64,000 bases of DNA from the NCBI GenBank assembly GCA_025617745.1, contig CM046853.1:11548974-11612973 (forward strand), written 5' to 3'. Positions 1-12,199 of the stretch are shown piece after piece. The DNA comes from Heliocidaris erythrogramma (lineage: Eukaryota > Echinodermata > Echinoidea > Camarodonta > Echinometridae). The position numbers were made by a program, and so were the translations under genes. How positions within the stretch are numbered: position 1 is the first letter of the stretch; each line of letters opens with the position of its first letter. The notes below the pieces were generated by a model. The model did no database searches and was not told the DNA's origin. It saw only the letters and a list, made by a program, of their open reading frames with translations.

Positions 1-15
1 AAGAAAGCTACTCAC

Positions 16-3000
16 TGTTAATACATTCTTGTAATATTCTACTTTGGCTCTGACTGGGAAGGGTTTGTTCCTGAAGTCTCTCATACATCCTCCAAGCTGC
101 TGCATCAATCCATCATTATGATGATCATACATCTTAGTGCCATCATTGGTAACAACCAGAATGTAGGGGTTATTTCTCTGGTTGTCGTTATCGAAGGAGT
201 CAAAGAAGAGACCCATTCCATTCCATTTGTCTGAGCTTCCATATACAGCTCCTTCTTCTCCTATGTTTTGGGTGTACCATATAGCCTACACATAATAATC
301 AAAGAAAAATTTAATATTGTAATCCACCAAGGCACATGCTCTAACTACTCAGTTCTTCTGTCCATGCTTACGGTTTTCTCAATATGTAGGCCTATCCTAT
401 CATTACTAGTTTCTGTGGGCAGACAGTTGTTTATAATTACAATACATCAATGAAAACAATCGAAATATAACAAAGCCATTCCACACAATTAGATATTTTA
501 ATTCAAAGTACCAACATTTTGCAAACATGATATGAAGCTGTATGTTACAGCATATGTGTTCCTTTTGTCATAAAATTAAGTATCATTACCCTTGTAAAGC
601 ACAATAGGTAATTTGATAGAACTCTGTATTCTTCACAAATAACACCATTACTTTTATTCTACTGAAGACAAAGTTCAAGATATATGAAGAAAAAAAAATG
701 CAGGTTACGAATGAAAATGAGAATGAAACTGTCTCCAACAGATTAACAAAATATTGATATCATATTCCATTGTTGACAATCTACTTCATATTATAAGATC
801 CTAATAGGACATTGCTGTAACTGGATCTGTATGCCTTATATTTAGTGCAAAAACAGAACTACCACAGAACAATTAGTGTACAGCATTTGAAGAGTTAAAC
901 ATAAATTTGCTACCGCTACAAGTTCTTTGTCAATAAAAATAATAACAATATCATCTTTCATCAATCACATCCCCAAGGTCCCCATACAAAAAATGGTGGA
1001 TTGATCACTCAAACTTGTTTCAGTTGTGACTTACCAATCCATCAGCTCCTACGCGACCCCGTCCTGTGACCTTGAAAATGACCTCTATTTCCCACCAGTC
1101 AAAATTGCTTTCCATCTTAGACCAGATGTAACCTTTAGATAAGATCATGCACAAAATATGTATAATATATGCAATGGAAGATATTGTAAGAGACTATGGG
1201 ATAATTTTCATAATAGAGGTAATTACTTTGAGTTCACAATTTCCATACAATTGTATTTCAAGATAAGAAAAATGAAAAAAACAAAATTGTTAATACTCAT
1301 ACAACGATAATTCTGCTTAAAGGAGAATTAACACTAGAATATAAATGTACTTATGTTCAAGGTGTAATGTATTCTTAATCATTGACCTGTATAACTTTAG
1401 AAATAAAATATCAGAAAGGATTTAAATGATGGAAAATACATAACAGGTGTATACATATATTCTAAAATTTGAAATTTATAGATTTCTTTTTAAAATTCTC
1501 TGGTTTTGCTAAATAGAAATCAAATTCTTGGGCTTGCCTGGCAGAGCAGAACAGAACATAATTTATACAACGCGCATTCTGACTATTGAAGTCCATTATC
1601 TCAAAGCAGGTGAATGCATAGTTTGTCACTATTGACGCTCGGGTAAGTTATCATCCATAAATTTGAATTAATAGATTGAATTTGAATTAATAGAATAGAT
1701 TACATCTTTGAATATAAGCACATTTATATTTTGAGGTTAATTCCCCTTTAAAGAGAAGGTTGAGTGCTGGTAAATGTGAAAAATAATTTGTGAGCTTTCT
1801 TTGTTAGTTTGGAAGAACATCAGAGTAGAAATGTCCCCTGCAAAGGATTGCTCTTCAAATGACCTACATGTAATACTCAAAATATGACAAGAAATCGCTG
1901 AAGTGGCCCGAACATTCATGCTACATGTGTGTGCAGTCCCACATATCCATTTCTGCGTAGAGTGCTTGTGCTTTTAAGCGAGACTGGGTCCATTTCTTAT
2001 AACTTTGATGCTTCCAAAACCTTACAATTCTAATGTAGACAGTATGATCAACTTTTCCCAACTGCTTTGAAACAATTTCTTTCACAATGTCATCGCATGA
2101 CCAGAACTCAACATTATCTTTAAAAAGTACTAACAAGTTATTATCTCTAACGAAATTTAAACATTGAATGAATTCTCAGTGTGCAGCACATATTAATCCA
2201 TTATAATGTTTATTTTAGCATGAAATACATGTAAAGTAGAATGCATGTGTCGAGTTGTCATTTGAATTTTTCAAGGTATTCTAGAAGACATCATATATCA
2301 GTCAGCAAATTTCTTAGCCTTGTAGCAGCAGATGAAATACTCTTTGATATACTTTCCTCATACATGTAACTTAATTCAATCCATTTATTCTAACAGCAGT
2401 TACCTTCAACAGATTTAGTGAGGAGGATTGAAAGGACTTGTATTTCAAGTTTGACTGTCATTGTTAAAAGAGCCTCCTGAAATTGACTTTTAGTTGTCCT
2501 CAAAGCCTCTACTCAACATATAGTTTAGTATGTAAAAGTTTAAAGCCAATGTTAAGCCAATGTTAAGCCAATGTTAAGCCAATGTTAAGCCAATATAAAG
2601 CCAATTCAAGGCCTGATTTCTCAGATAGACTATTAGTACCCGTTACTGTATCACAATATCTTTGAAGTCAATGAGGAATTTGAGAATATCTTTAAGGGTA
2701 AGTACAATAATTTTGTATATTGGATGTCACAGATGAAAATTAAGTCAACTAGATGAAATATGATGTGATTAAATTTTAATTAAAACCCATCATATTGCTA
2801 CAGTATTAGATTAGTAAGTCCTGATAAAATAAAGTTTAAAGGGAAATTAACCTCAGCGTATGAATTAGCTTATTTTGAATGGTGTAGTATATGCCTCTTA
2901 TTTGATACATGCAATTTCATGTAAAAACACAGGATATAGATATAAATCACTATTTTCCAGCCAAGTTATTGTCTGCTAGCAATAATAAGGGGGCTGCCAT

Positions 3001-6000
3001 TACTTTATGTGTACACGAAAATATTTTTCATCCCAAGTAATATTTCCTTCATCGTTAACTTGTAATTGATTTTTAGAGGACAAATATATATTAGATATAG
3101 TCACATATTCTGAAATGTAAGTTTAGTTTTATATATTTTTTAAAAGGTCTTAATTTGTTCATAAAAATATACTTTCTGTACGTGGAGACGGAGAATTGAC
3201 GTCAAGGACGGAGACAATCGTAACAATACCAAAACAAAGCGAGGAATCTGCATTACAGGATGGCTATTAGAACTCATGGGTCGTCAATTATCTAGGCCCA
3301 TGGCCAATAACAATCATAATAAAATCAGAACAAAGCGATGTATCTGTTGTAAAGGTAGGCTATTATCAATGCATATGGTACCTAATGATCTGTGTCATGC
3401 ACAAAATGGCAGCCTCCATGGAAAGACGTAGCAGACAATACCGCATCTAGAATATCATGTGGGGTTAATTGTCCTTTAAGTTCAACGCAACATCAATTTA
3501 TCAATTATCAATTCATTGCAAAAGGAAAAATATTCTGCTAAATAGTATACTACAAGTGCTGTATTCAGCATAATCCTCCTTTACATAACTGCCTACTTAC
3601 AAGTACATTCATGAACAAAAGAAAGGAAACATTTGGTACATCACGAGAATCTCTCAGCTTCCTTACTCATTCAAAGCTACCAGCATGAAAAACAGTGACT
3701 AAATCTGTCCATAATCTTCATAGACAATCCATATATGCTACATCTAGTTGGGAACACAACATATGGATCAAATAGTGATATCTGATAGCACTACTGTGAT
3801 CCTGAAACAAACAGAGAAATTTACTTAGTATTGATACAAGTCTCAACCTAATGGTACACATAGTGTTAAAAATATAGTATTCTCTAGTCTAAAACAAACA
3901 TAGGTATGGACTTGTTCTCTTAATGGATTTCAGTATGCATTAGGAAAGAGTATTTCTGTCTATATTTTTTCAAAAGTGTAGCGAGTATTCAAGTCAGTAT
4001 ACATGTATCAGTTTAAATGTTACCTTTTATTGACACAGACTGCCCAAGCAGCAGAATACATATTGCAGGAACTGTGTATGCATTTGATTGGATATTCACA
4101 CATTCTTGAATGAAATTCATTCTGATCAATAAAACACACACGTATACATGGTCCAATTACACCAGTACACACCTGTCTTTGTTGTTGCAGGTTTCACGTT
4201 CCCAACTCGTATCAATTACTCCCCACTTATCCAGAATGAAGGTAACAAGTTGTTCAGTACAGTAATGTAACTTTTTACACATTTACATTATTACTGTACA
4301 TTGACGTCAATAAATCATTACACTGATATGATATCAATTTAAGTATTATACCTCTCCTGCTTCTCAAGGATGGGGTCACCCTAACTTTGTCATCACTGGC
4401 CAGAGCACCTATGGAAGAAAAGATCACAAACAAATTTAATAAACAATTGTTACTTGTTAATACTTGTTACTTGTTAATATTTGTTTTTATAAGCAATACT
4501 ACACTACATGTACACAATCCACAATTTTATCATTTTTTTTTCCAAATCATAACTAAATGTGTGATAATCAATTGCTGTACCATGTTATCTCAATTCTGTA
4601 TGAGATTAAAAAAAAGAGGCTACTACACTCTCTACAAATATGATGTACATTTGAAAACTGAACATAAGAGATCAAATATGAAAACTTTTATGGACACTTG
4701 TTAAAAGTACTCCGTAAAGGCTCTTGATCACAAATGGAACAAGTTTGTCATGTGAAAGGTATTAGATTGGGTGCCAATGGGGGGGGGGGGGGGGTAGGGC
4801 TTGTAAATGGATAAAACTACTTAGTACATACAGTATATTGTTGTATTTAAAAACGGTTGATGCACATGTACATATTTGTCTCAGGTAATCCACATTTTCT
4901 GTGGAGATTTTATTTTGACAAAGTCCAATTGAGATTAGGACATGACCTCAAAATAACAAATATACTTTTAATTCAGAGGGTACTGTAAACAAAAGATCAT
5001 ACATAAAAAATTCATATCTTTAAAAAAAAAACTCCTGTGAAATATTTTCAAGACTACACCCATCATTAACCAGCAAAAACCATATGTGGTACAATTTCAA
5101 TTCATGCCACTATTTCTTCACACTGAGAATACAGAAAATACTCCAAAGAGTGACTTAATATTTTGTTGTTGTTGATATTTTGGAATGAAAAGCCCTTGTT
5201 CACAGTGTCTTATACATGTATCTTAAAATAGATTCATTGAAACAGATAATACATTACAAATATATAGTAAACAGGATATATCATGCACACAGGAAGAGGA
5301 CACTCACAGGCTTTTTACTTGTTTTACACTTCATTTTTTTAAACCCTGTATTATCCTCAACCCCGGACTATCCTCAACTACTTCGATTTTTGTTCTCACT
5401 TTTGGCCATACCCTTTTTATGTTTACCCTCACCTTTACTGGAATACTAAGGAAATTTTTGTACAATTGCAAGTCAAATCTGACTTAAGTGTGCAGAAATA
5501 GGACTCCCCATCATAAAAGTCAATTGATTAGATCTTTCTCTGGTTTGGTAAAATAATAGATATTATGAATTTTTAACCAAAAAATGTATACCCAATTTTG
5601 GTAGCTTCTAATTAAAAAGTTATAACCTTTATGAGCTTGATGTATTTTATAGCAAAGAGCAACTTACATGTATATTCTGTGTAATGATACCTTATTCACA
5701 TACGACTAAGCAGCAGGCTTTTCAAAAAGTATTGTCAAAATCCTCTTGTACCAAGTTTGGGCTGAAGCAGCGAGTGTGGGTTAAACTACTTACGCATTAG
5801 TGAATTCAATTGGAAAACAATTGCCGAGTTATTTTCAATTGATTCTGTGCATTTGCATAGAAAAGGTGTTAAAGTCAACTCAAACTCAAGAAAGTGCTTA
5901 TTACAAATACAAACTAAATTTATGATATTTTGTTGGCCATTATAACACAATCTTGGCTTCATCCGCATCCCTTTTTTAAGTGTCTCCTTACTGAGTCATT

Positions 6001-7985
6001 CAAAATGGACAACATTTATTTGGGAAGCTAGTTAAGTCTTTCTTAAAAGTCTACTATCAATTACCTTGGTAATTCTCAACACATATCCTTCTTTTTAGTC
6101 TTCAAGGTCAGTAAACCTTCAAGTTCATGCGCTATTTGCGAAAAACACTGTGTGCACCTTATGCAGGCGAAATGGTGCAATGGACAAATGAGCAGAGTTT
6201 TTTTATCACGAGACCAGAAGTTAGAAGGCTGTTAAAATAAATTAAAGATCATCATATGGATTGAAACAAGGTCATTTGACAGCTTAGATACACTGAATGA
6301 CTTTAAACAATGAAGCATTGAAGCACAAAGGAGAATTCAACTTTTAAAATTGTTTTAGACTAAAGTAACGCAAATATGGCTTGACCCACATTCGTTGCAT
6401 CAGCCCAACTTGGAAAAAGGAAATTTTGACAACACTTTTTTAAACACATGAAACACCTGGTGCTCAGTCATCCATAGCCTTTTGACAAGGCCCTCGTGAC
6501 TTGGCTAGTTTTCTCGGCAAGTAAGCTAGTAGTGGCTACATATCAAGTCTAGCCGCCCAGCCCGGTGAATGCGCGATCGAGCGACGTGAGTCGCGAGGGC
6601 CTTTTGGAACCTGGCCTGTATTTCTTATGCTATCCTTTGTTCCTAGCGAGGATCTGCTACCTTATAGGTAGGAGCCAATCAGCGAACGTATCTTGGCATG
6701 ACGTCAGCATAAATTTGGTATGCAAACTTCAACTCGAGCTAGCTCGTTCGGCACCCGGCGCCGCACGCGGCTCGTGCAAGCTACATCAATCATGAAAGAA
6801 TCACATGGAAAGCAAGCCCCGCAGATACCGTTGTGATTGGTCGATAATCCTCGGTGTAGGCGTGTTAGCATACGAATGTCAACTCGTGAATAATTCATAT
6901 CGGACGATGGAAACCCAGGTTCCAAAAGGCGTCGCTCGATCGCGCGTTCACCCAGGTCGTGTTGATTCTTTTCGTCGCCGGCTAGTCTCATCTCAGGCAC
7001 AGCATGACGAGGAAAATAGCCAAGTCACGAGGCCTTGTCAAAAGGCTAAGTCATCCATGGCAGAAATGTCATGAATGAGATACCGCTGGACAGGCAGTAA
7101 GTCACTCTTCACCATGAAATAGATTTCAAAGTAACATTGGTTATAACATTTTAATTAAAACCTATCAAAGTTGGGTATACTTTCTTTTGATATGCACTGT
7201 AGATCTATTGTAATCATGAAAATGTGTGACAACTGAAAAGTCAAACTCAAACGTCAAAGTGCCATGCAGAAAATAGATTTCTAAAGTTAGTAACAGTAAC
7301 ACATGAAATGATGAACTGACATGACTGATGAAGTTGAGTAAGTTACTGACATTTAAAATATTGTCTTGACTATAATCTATGTAATCTGTAACAAATCTAG
7401 TAACATTACAGTAAGTGATTAACAACTAACAAACATGATTAACAAAATAACAATATAAAATAAATAAGCATGATAAGCACCGTAAATTACTGGATAATCT
7501 ATTCAAACTTATCAAAGTTGGATAGGTTCTAGTTTTCTACCATTTCTAGAAATAGTTCAACATCAAGTAGCTAAGAAAAGGGGAGAAAATCATGAAAATG
7601 GTGTCGGATTACGGTGCGCTAAGTAATTATATATAATTTAAAAGCGGTCTGTTCATTTCCAGCTGTCAAGCATGTCAAGTGCAGGCACAATGCATTGCTG
7701 TATCAACTCCACGGGGCTGAGCCGAGACACTGCGACGCTTTCAGGGCTGGAAACCGGGCCGGATGCTGGTGGTCCATGCTCGCAGCGGACAGAGACAACG
7801 AATAGAAATGTCTACTTACTTCCTCCGTACTGCCAAAATGGAACCGTTTCATCCTTTTGTATCAAGTGTGGACCTTTGAAACTGTACTTGTACTCAAATT
7901 TCTTGAAAGGAGGCTGGGCAGAACAAGAAAGAACTGCCAGAAAAAGAAGTAACAATGAGACAGAAAGAGAACTGTACCCCGCCAT
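16..7985 (-). CDS. LMAN1: ERGIC-53 / LMAN1 L-type cargo lectin, 5' four exons (partial)
   Basis: This is a mannose-binding cargo receptor that carries glycoproteins from ER to the ER-Golgi intermediate compartment. Coding exons, in order: 7820-7985, 4352-4408, 1035-1132, 16-285; all have GT/AG borders and consistent phases (591 bp, 197 codons), and the gene continues past position 1. The start ATG at 7985 gives a clean signal peptide (MAGYSSLSVSLLLLFLAVLS, then CSAQ). Next comes the lectin domain: FEYKYSFKGPHL, then VTPSLRSRRG, then WEIEVIFKVTGRGRVGADGL. Exon 4 carries GIFFDSFDND-like residues (FFDSFDNDNQRNN) and YDHHNDG, the family's calcium and sugar-binding positions, then CMRDFRNKPFPVRAK. 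An in-frame ATG 13 codons upstream (8024) would add a polar tail before the signal peptide and is less likely. The stalk, transmembrane segment and C-terminal ER-exit signal lie outside the window. The introns hold several TTAA and foldback repeats. Confidence 0.93.
1752..2119. mobile_element. TTAA-flanked MITE, '390-bp' family, copy 1
   Basis: This 368-bp non-coding element is bounded by TTAA on both sides. It begins AGAGAAGGTTGAGTG and ends with the inverse, CTCAACATTATCT. The same family recurs at 29386-29773 and 36725-37113, with matching internal blocks (TTTGTGAGCTTTC, GCAGTCCCA, GACCAGAACTC). It lies in an LMAN1 intron. Its weak open frames are shadows of the repeat. Confidence 0.75.
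2541..2605. repeat. 11-bp tandem repeat
   Basis: About five or six head-to-tail copies of GTTAAGCCAAT with small changes at both ends, in an LMAN1 intron. Confidence 0.9.
2840..3475. mobile_element. TTAA-flanked palindromic MITE (636 bp)
   Basis: The element lies between two TTAA tetramers. Its ends are AGGGAAATTAACC and GGTTAATTGTCCT, and an inner inverted pair (ATTGTCTGCTAGC/GTAGCAGACAAT and GGGGGCTGCCATT/AATGGCAGCC) shows that it folds on itself. It has no coding capacity. It lies in LMAN1 intron 2. Confidence 0.65.
4409..6465. other. intron sequence without recognisable gene
   Basis: Part of the LMAN1 first intron. It is AT-rich and holds an 18-G run near 4781-4794 and no convincing exon on either strand. 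The short open frames have no family signature. Confidence 0.6.
6475..7048. mobile_element. Mutator-like foldback element with 9-bp target duplication
   Basis: This 574-bp GC-richer block begins TAGCCTTTTGACAAGG and ends CCTTGTCAAAAGGCTA. It is flanked on each side by AGTCATCCA (6466-6474 and 7049-7057), a 9-bp target duplication. The inverted ends continue about 45 bp (CTCGTGACTTGGCTA against TAGCCAAGTCACGAG). A second inner inverted pair follows (GCGATCGAGCGACG with CGTCGCTCGATCGC, and CCTTTTGGAACCTGG with CCAGGTTCCAAAAGG). No transposase frame is present, so it is non-autonomous. A 9-bp duplication is typical of Mutator/MULE elements; that class call is inference. Confidence 0.8.
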
Positions 7986-8038
7986 ATTGTACAAATGCAA
8001 CCATATGATTGTAACTTTATGCAAATAAGATGACCTTC

Positions 8039-8056
8039 ATTTGCATATATATCGTA
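8039..8056 (-). promoter_or_regulatory. possible LMAN1 core promoter (TATA-like plus octamer)
   Basis: On the minus strand a TATATA stretch runs directly into an octamer, ATGCAAAT, about 55-70 bases upstream of the LMAN1 ATG. The spacing suits a short 5' UTR, but both motifs are common in AT-rich DNA, so this is suggestive only. Confidence 0.2.
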
Positions 8057-8825
8057 AACATGGACACTGAGCAATAAATTCCCTTGGTTTAAAGGAAAAT
8101 ATATAATTTACCTTAATCATTTTGTCAAGTATGGTATGTCTTCTATTTATCTTTGCATTGGATTGATGCTTTATGCTCTTAATCTTACAAAGAATGTTCT
8201 TTCCTTATAGGACAGAATTGATATTTGACAACTTGGCTTTATTTGATTGGCTGTTGAAGTGCTTCTGAGTAAAAGGTTTATGAATATTTAATTCCAACAG
8301 CACGTGCATGCCCCACCCCCTCTTCCTATACTCGCATTCCACTGAGCTTTTCGAAAATACCTCTACAAATTCAGTTGACTACTAAAGTTAGGAAACAACA
8401 ATCAAATATTCAAACAAACCAAAAAGTTTATAACCTAGGTCTCTCTCTCTATCTCTTTCTCTCCCTCTCTCTCTCTCTTTCTTTCACCCCCCCCCCCTCT
8501 CTTTCATTTTATCGATTGCAAAGTTTTTCGTGAAAGTTTATCATCTTCCTTTCCATTCCACTGCAATAAATGCTTTGGCATCTTTTCCAAGTGCCTATCT
8601 TGTAAATATTGAATAAGAAGATAACTGAAGTATAGAAGATTACTTCTTTTCTAACAATGTTTTATCTTGGATGCAATGTTCTATGCCTTCCATGTGAACA
8701 TTCATTTTGAGCAACGTTGAAAAATTGAAAATAATGAATTTATTTCCTAGCTATAGCCTAGAATGTTCTATATACTTGAGCTAAGTGATGAGTGACCATT
8801 GGTTCAAGAAGCATGGGGCAAAAAT

Positions 8826-8936
8826 CTGAAAGGTACTGCCCATGCTGCAGTTCGTGCCCTGGTCCTGTCACGCCTGGATTATTGTAACAGTCTACTCTGT
8901 GTTACTACAACCAAGAATGTGCACCGTCTTCAACTC
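8826..8936 (+). mobile_element. CR1/Jockey-like LINE, plus-strand copy, left piece
   Basis: The plus frame reads AHAAVRALVLSRLDYCNSLL then TTTKNVHRLQL, the conserved stretch after the reverse transcriptase fingers in CR1/L2/Jockey-type LINEs. It is cut at 8936 by another LINE and resumes at 10238 with LLRNHSARLIFKQLE. The copy is truncated upstream. Confidence 0.8.
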
Positions 8937-10237
8937 AATTCAATTCAATTTTATTTCGCAAGATAAAATCAATATACATGGTAACAATAGATTAAAATAC
9001 ATATACAAAATTATGCGGGGCTTTCCATGAAGGTTAGGAAACCTGTAGAATTTGGATCGCCCATTAGACAATAAAAAAACCAGAACCAAATTATTTTAGG
9101 CATAAAAACAATATGAACCTAAACACACACAAACATCAAAATTATAACAACATAAAACAGAATACAGGAATTAAAACAAACAAAAAGGGGGGGGGGGGGG
9201 GGAGAAGAAGAGAACAAAATGTAAGGGAATTCGAATATAACATCAAAATTAACTGTGTGATTAATAATTATTTACTAATAATGTTTTATATTATTTCCTA
9301 AAGGAAGATACAAATTGTGATTTTGTTATGTCATGGGGAATAATATTCCAATGTTTAGGACCTATGTAACTCATTGACTTAGCTTGATGACTTGATTTAA
9401 TGGACCATAAATGAAATTTGTTTGACGATCTAGTATTATAATTATGAACTTGACTATTATATTGAAAGCTGTCTAAAAAGGGGGTAGGTAATAACCTATT
9501 TTTATATTTATACATGAACGTTGCAATTTCTTGCTTATTTATATCAGATATATTCAATAATGATAATTTCTTAAAAATAGGAGCAGATGGCTCTAAATAG
9601 TCAGAATTAGTAATTATTCTTAAACATTTTTTTTTGAACTTTAAATAATGTGTCTAATTCAGTTTGAGTTGCATTTGTAGCCCATACAATATTACAGTAT
9701 TTCAAATAAGGAAAGATAATGGAATGATATAATGTTATTAAATTTTCTGGTAACAAACTATATTTCAACTTATTTATCAAACTAGTATTTCTACTGATCT
9801 TGTGTAAAAAATTTATGATATGGTCTTTAAATCCTAAGAAATCATCCAATGTGACACCCAAAAAGTTGACAGAGTTACTGAATGGAATAAGTTTATTATC
9901 AATATAAATGGGAATATTATCAGTATTAATTAAGGGACCACTGGTGTTAGTTATGTTTGATATTATATGAGATTTTGTTTTTCGAAAATAAATACATTTA
10001 CTTTTATTAACATTAAGTGATAGCTTATTTGCTTTTAACCGGTCACATATATTCTCAAGTTCATTATTTAAAACATGGACAGTATTAATAAAATTTTTAG
10101 ACGAAAAAAATACACTAGTGTCGTCAGCAAATTGATAGAAAGTTAACAAACTAGATGATTTAGAAAGGTCATTTATGTATAAAAGAAATAGCAAGGGACC
10201 CAGAATTGATCCTTGAGGTACCCCGATAGAGACATTT
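8937..10237 (-). mobile_element. 5'-truncated LINE (reverse transcriptase C-terminal part), minus strand, nested
   Basis: The minus strand encodes the second half of a non-LTR reverse transcriptase: NVSIGVPQGSILGPLLFLLY, FADDTS (catalytic YADD-type box), LGVTLDD, SIIFPYLKYCNIVWATN. A C-terminal segment (MYKYKNRLLPTPF, TRSSNKFHLW) follows in another frame: a small indel in an A-run near 9625 shifts the frame, so the copy is dead. The 3' end is an AATTC-type repeat at 8937-8950. AACTC flanks both ends (8932-8936 and 10238-10242), a plausible 5-bp target duplication. The 5' end stops just before the GVPQGS motif, the usual 5' truncation. Confidence 0.88.
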
Positions 10238-10812
10238 AACTCCTTCGGAACCATTCTGCACGTCTCATTTTTAAGCAACTTGAGAGCACACATACCACAC
10301 CCCTTCTGAACACTCTTCACTGGCTCCCGATTCAGCAAAGACTCTACTTTAAGACCGCTACTCTTGTATTTAAGTCTCTAAATGGTCTCTCTCCCTTGTC
10401 CTCACTAATCTTCTTAATGTAACACAGTCTCAGTATAATCTTAGATCCAACACTAGAACAATGATAGAAATTCCAAGATGTCGTACCAATGCTGGTAAAC
10501 GGGCATTCGTAGCCACCGCCCCCAAAGCGTGGAACAATCTACCCAATTTTATAAAAAATAACGCATCACTGGATACTTTTAAGAAACATCTTAAGACACA
10601 CCTTTTCGTCTTGGATCTTTTGTCATAGTTCTCTCTTACTTTTTGTATTTATGATTTGTAATCAACCTCTTTCATGCAATCAGGTTTGATGCAAATCTTG
10701 TTTATGTATATTCTTGTAAGCAGCATTGTTATTTGTTAATTGTATTATGTAAAGCGCTTTACTCTGAAAAGGCGCTACAGAAATAGCAGTATTATTATTA
10801 TTATTATTATCA
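10238..10812 (+). mobile_element. CR1/Jockey-like LINE, plus-strand copy, right piece and 3' tail
   Basis: This continues the LINE interrupted at 8936: LLRNHSARLIFKQLE, LNTLHWLPIQQRLYFKTATL, VFKSLNGLSP, then after a stop and frame change RAFVATAPKAWNNLPNFI and TFKKHLKTHLF. The 3' region has GTAAAGCGCTTTACTCTG and ends in an (ATT)n tail near 10793-10812. Stops show that it is inactive. Confidence 0.85.
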
Positions 10813-11149
10813 TTAAAAGCCTGTAAACCTTGGCACAGAAAGTATTAGGGAATTTTAGTTTTTATTTTATGAAGAAATTAAACCTACAACTGCTCCACAG
10901 AAATGTCATAGCATAGAATAGAAATCATTAGAAAATGTTGATACTGAACAGGCCCTTCATGTAACCAACTTTTATTTCAACATTAATTTTCCTATCACAC
11001 AAGAAAGATCAACCATTTTCAGACTGAAAGTGAAATCTCACATGAACATGAATATCGATACTGGATGTAGGTTAAAAGTGAAATCATTTCCTAAAACTAT
11101 TGATGCAGAGATGACATTATAACTAATGTTTTTAGAATACTGACAGATT

Positions 11150-11261
11150 CGTCAACAGCTAACAGGCTCTCCTTGTTCACTTGGTCCTCAGATATGGCCC
11201 CTTATCGTCAACAGCTAACAGGCTCTCCTTGTTCACTTGGTCCTCAGATATAGCCCCTTAT
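11150..11261. repeat. 56-bp direct duplication
   Basis: Two adjacent near-identical 56-bp units begin CGTCAACAGCTAACAGGC; only one base appears to differ (GATATGG against GATATAG). Confidence 0.9.
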
Positions 11262-11604
11262 TTCTAATGTGGCTACACAAACAGACATAAAAAACTCCCC
11301 TTGTATTGACTTCAGTGGTACATGGATGCATAAAAATCTCATTTATTCACAATAATTATTGCAATTTAAACGATGTTGAATAGGAATTTTTTCATTCCCA
11401 AAACATACACATCTTTCATTTCATATGCGTAAATCACGCTGCACTATGTACGATAGTGTTTTCAAAATAAAACATTCTTCTCAGCATCTGACATGTGTGT
11501 ATTTGGCTTTACATATTATTATATCAACATTTATGTTGGTTCATCTTCAATTTCCATGTGTTACAAAAAAATCCATGATTATAATGTCTTCCTTAGTTAT
11601 TAAT

Positions 11605-11815
11605 TCATTATCAACCTCAGTGGTACTAACTCATTATCAACCTCGGTGATACTAACTCATTATCAACCTCAGTGATACTAACTCATTATCAACCTCATTG
11701 ATACTAACTCATTATCAACCTCATTGATACTAACTCATTATCAACCTCAGTGATACTAACTCATTATCAACCTCAGTGATACTAACTCCTTATTGAACTC
11801 AGTGATACTAACTCA
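11605..11815. repeat. 26-bp minisatellite
   Basis: About eight units built on TGATACTAACTCATTATCAA plus CCTCAG; the last unit diverges (CCTTATTGAACTC). It has no coding meaning. Confidence 0.92.
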
Positions 11816-12199
11816 ATCTTTGTTGGTTCATTAGGCAGCTTTTGAATATTTCTGTCAAATTTTGCATGGCAGATGTCAATGTATCTTGAAATTTTGATAA
11901 TATTTTTTCAGAATGTTAATTTTCATCCCTACAGGAAATCATGACTGGCTGTAAAAAATTTTGCTGAAAGTTACATGGGAGATATAGATTTGTTGAAGTA
12001 AACAATGGAAGACAACTGGATTGAAATCTTTCTTAAATACATCTAGGATGGCCACCTACGGGTAGATTAGTAATCTATTCTCTAAATAACGTAAATGGAT
12101 TAATACTGCTGTACCAACAGCTACACATTATTTCAACAGTGTGCAAACAAACTCTGTCAATTCGTCAAAGAAACTTAAAAGTTGCAACTTGAAACTCTA

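Noticed and set aside
4195-4239. Exon-like segment on plus (TTGTTGTTGCAG acceptor and a GTAACA donor)
   Set aside because: The short frame has no family signature and no partner exon; splice-like sites occur by chance in long introns.
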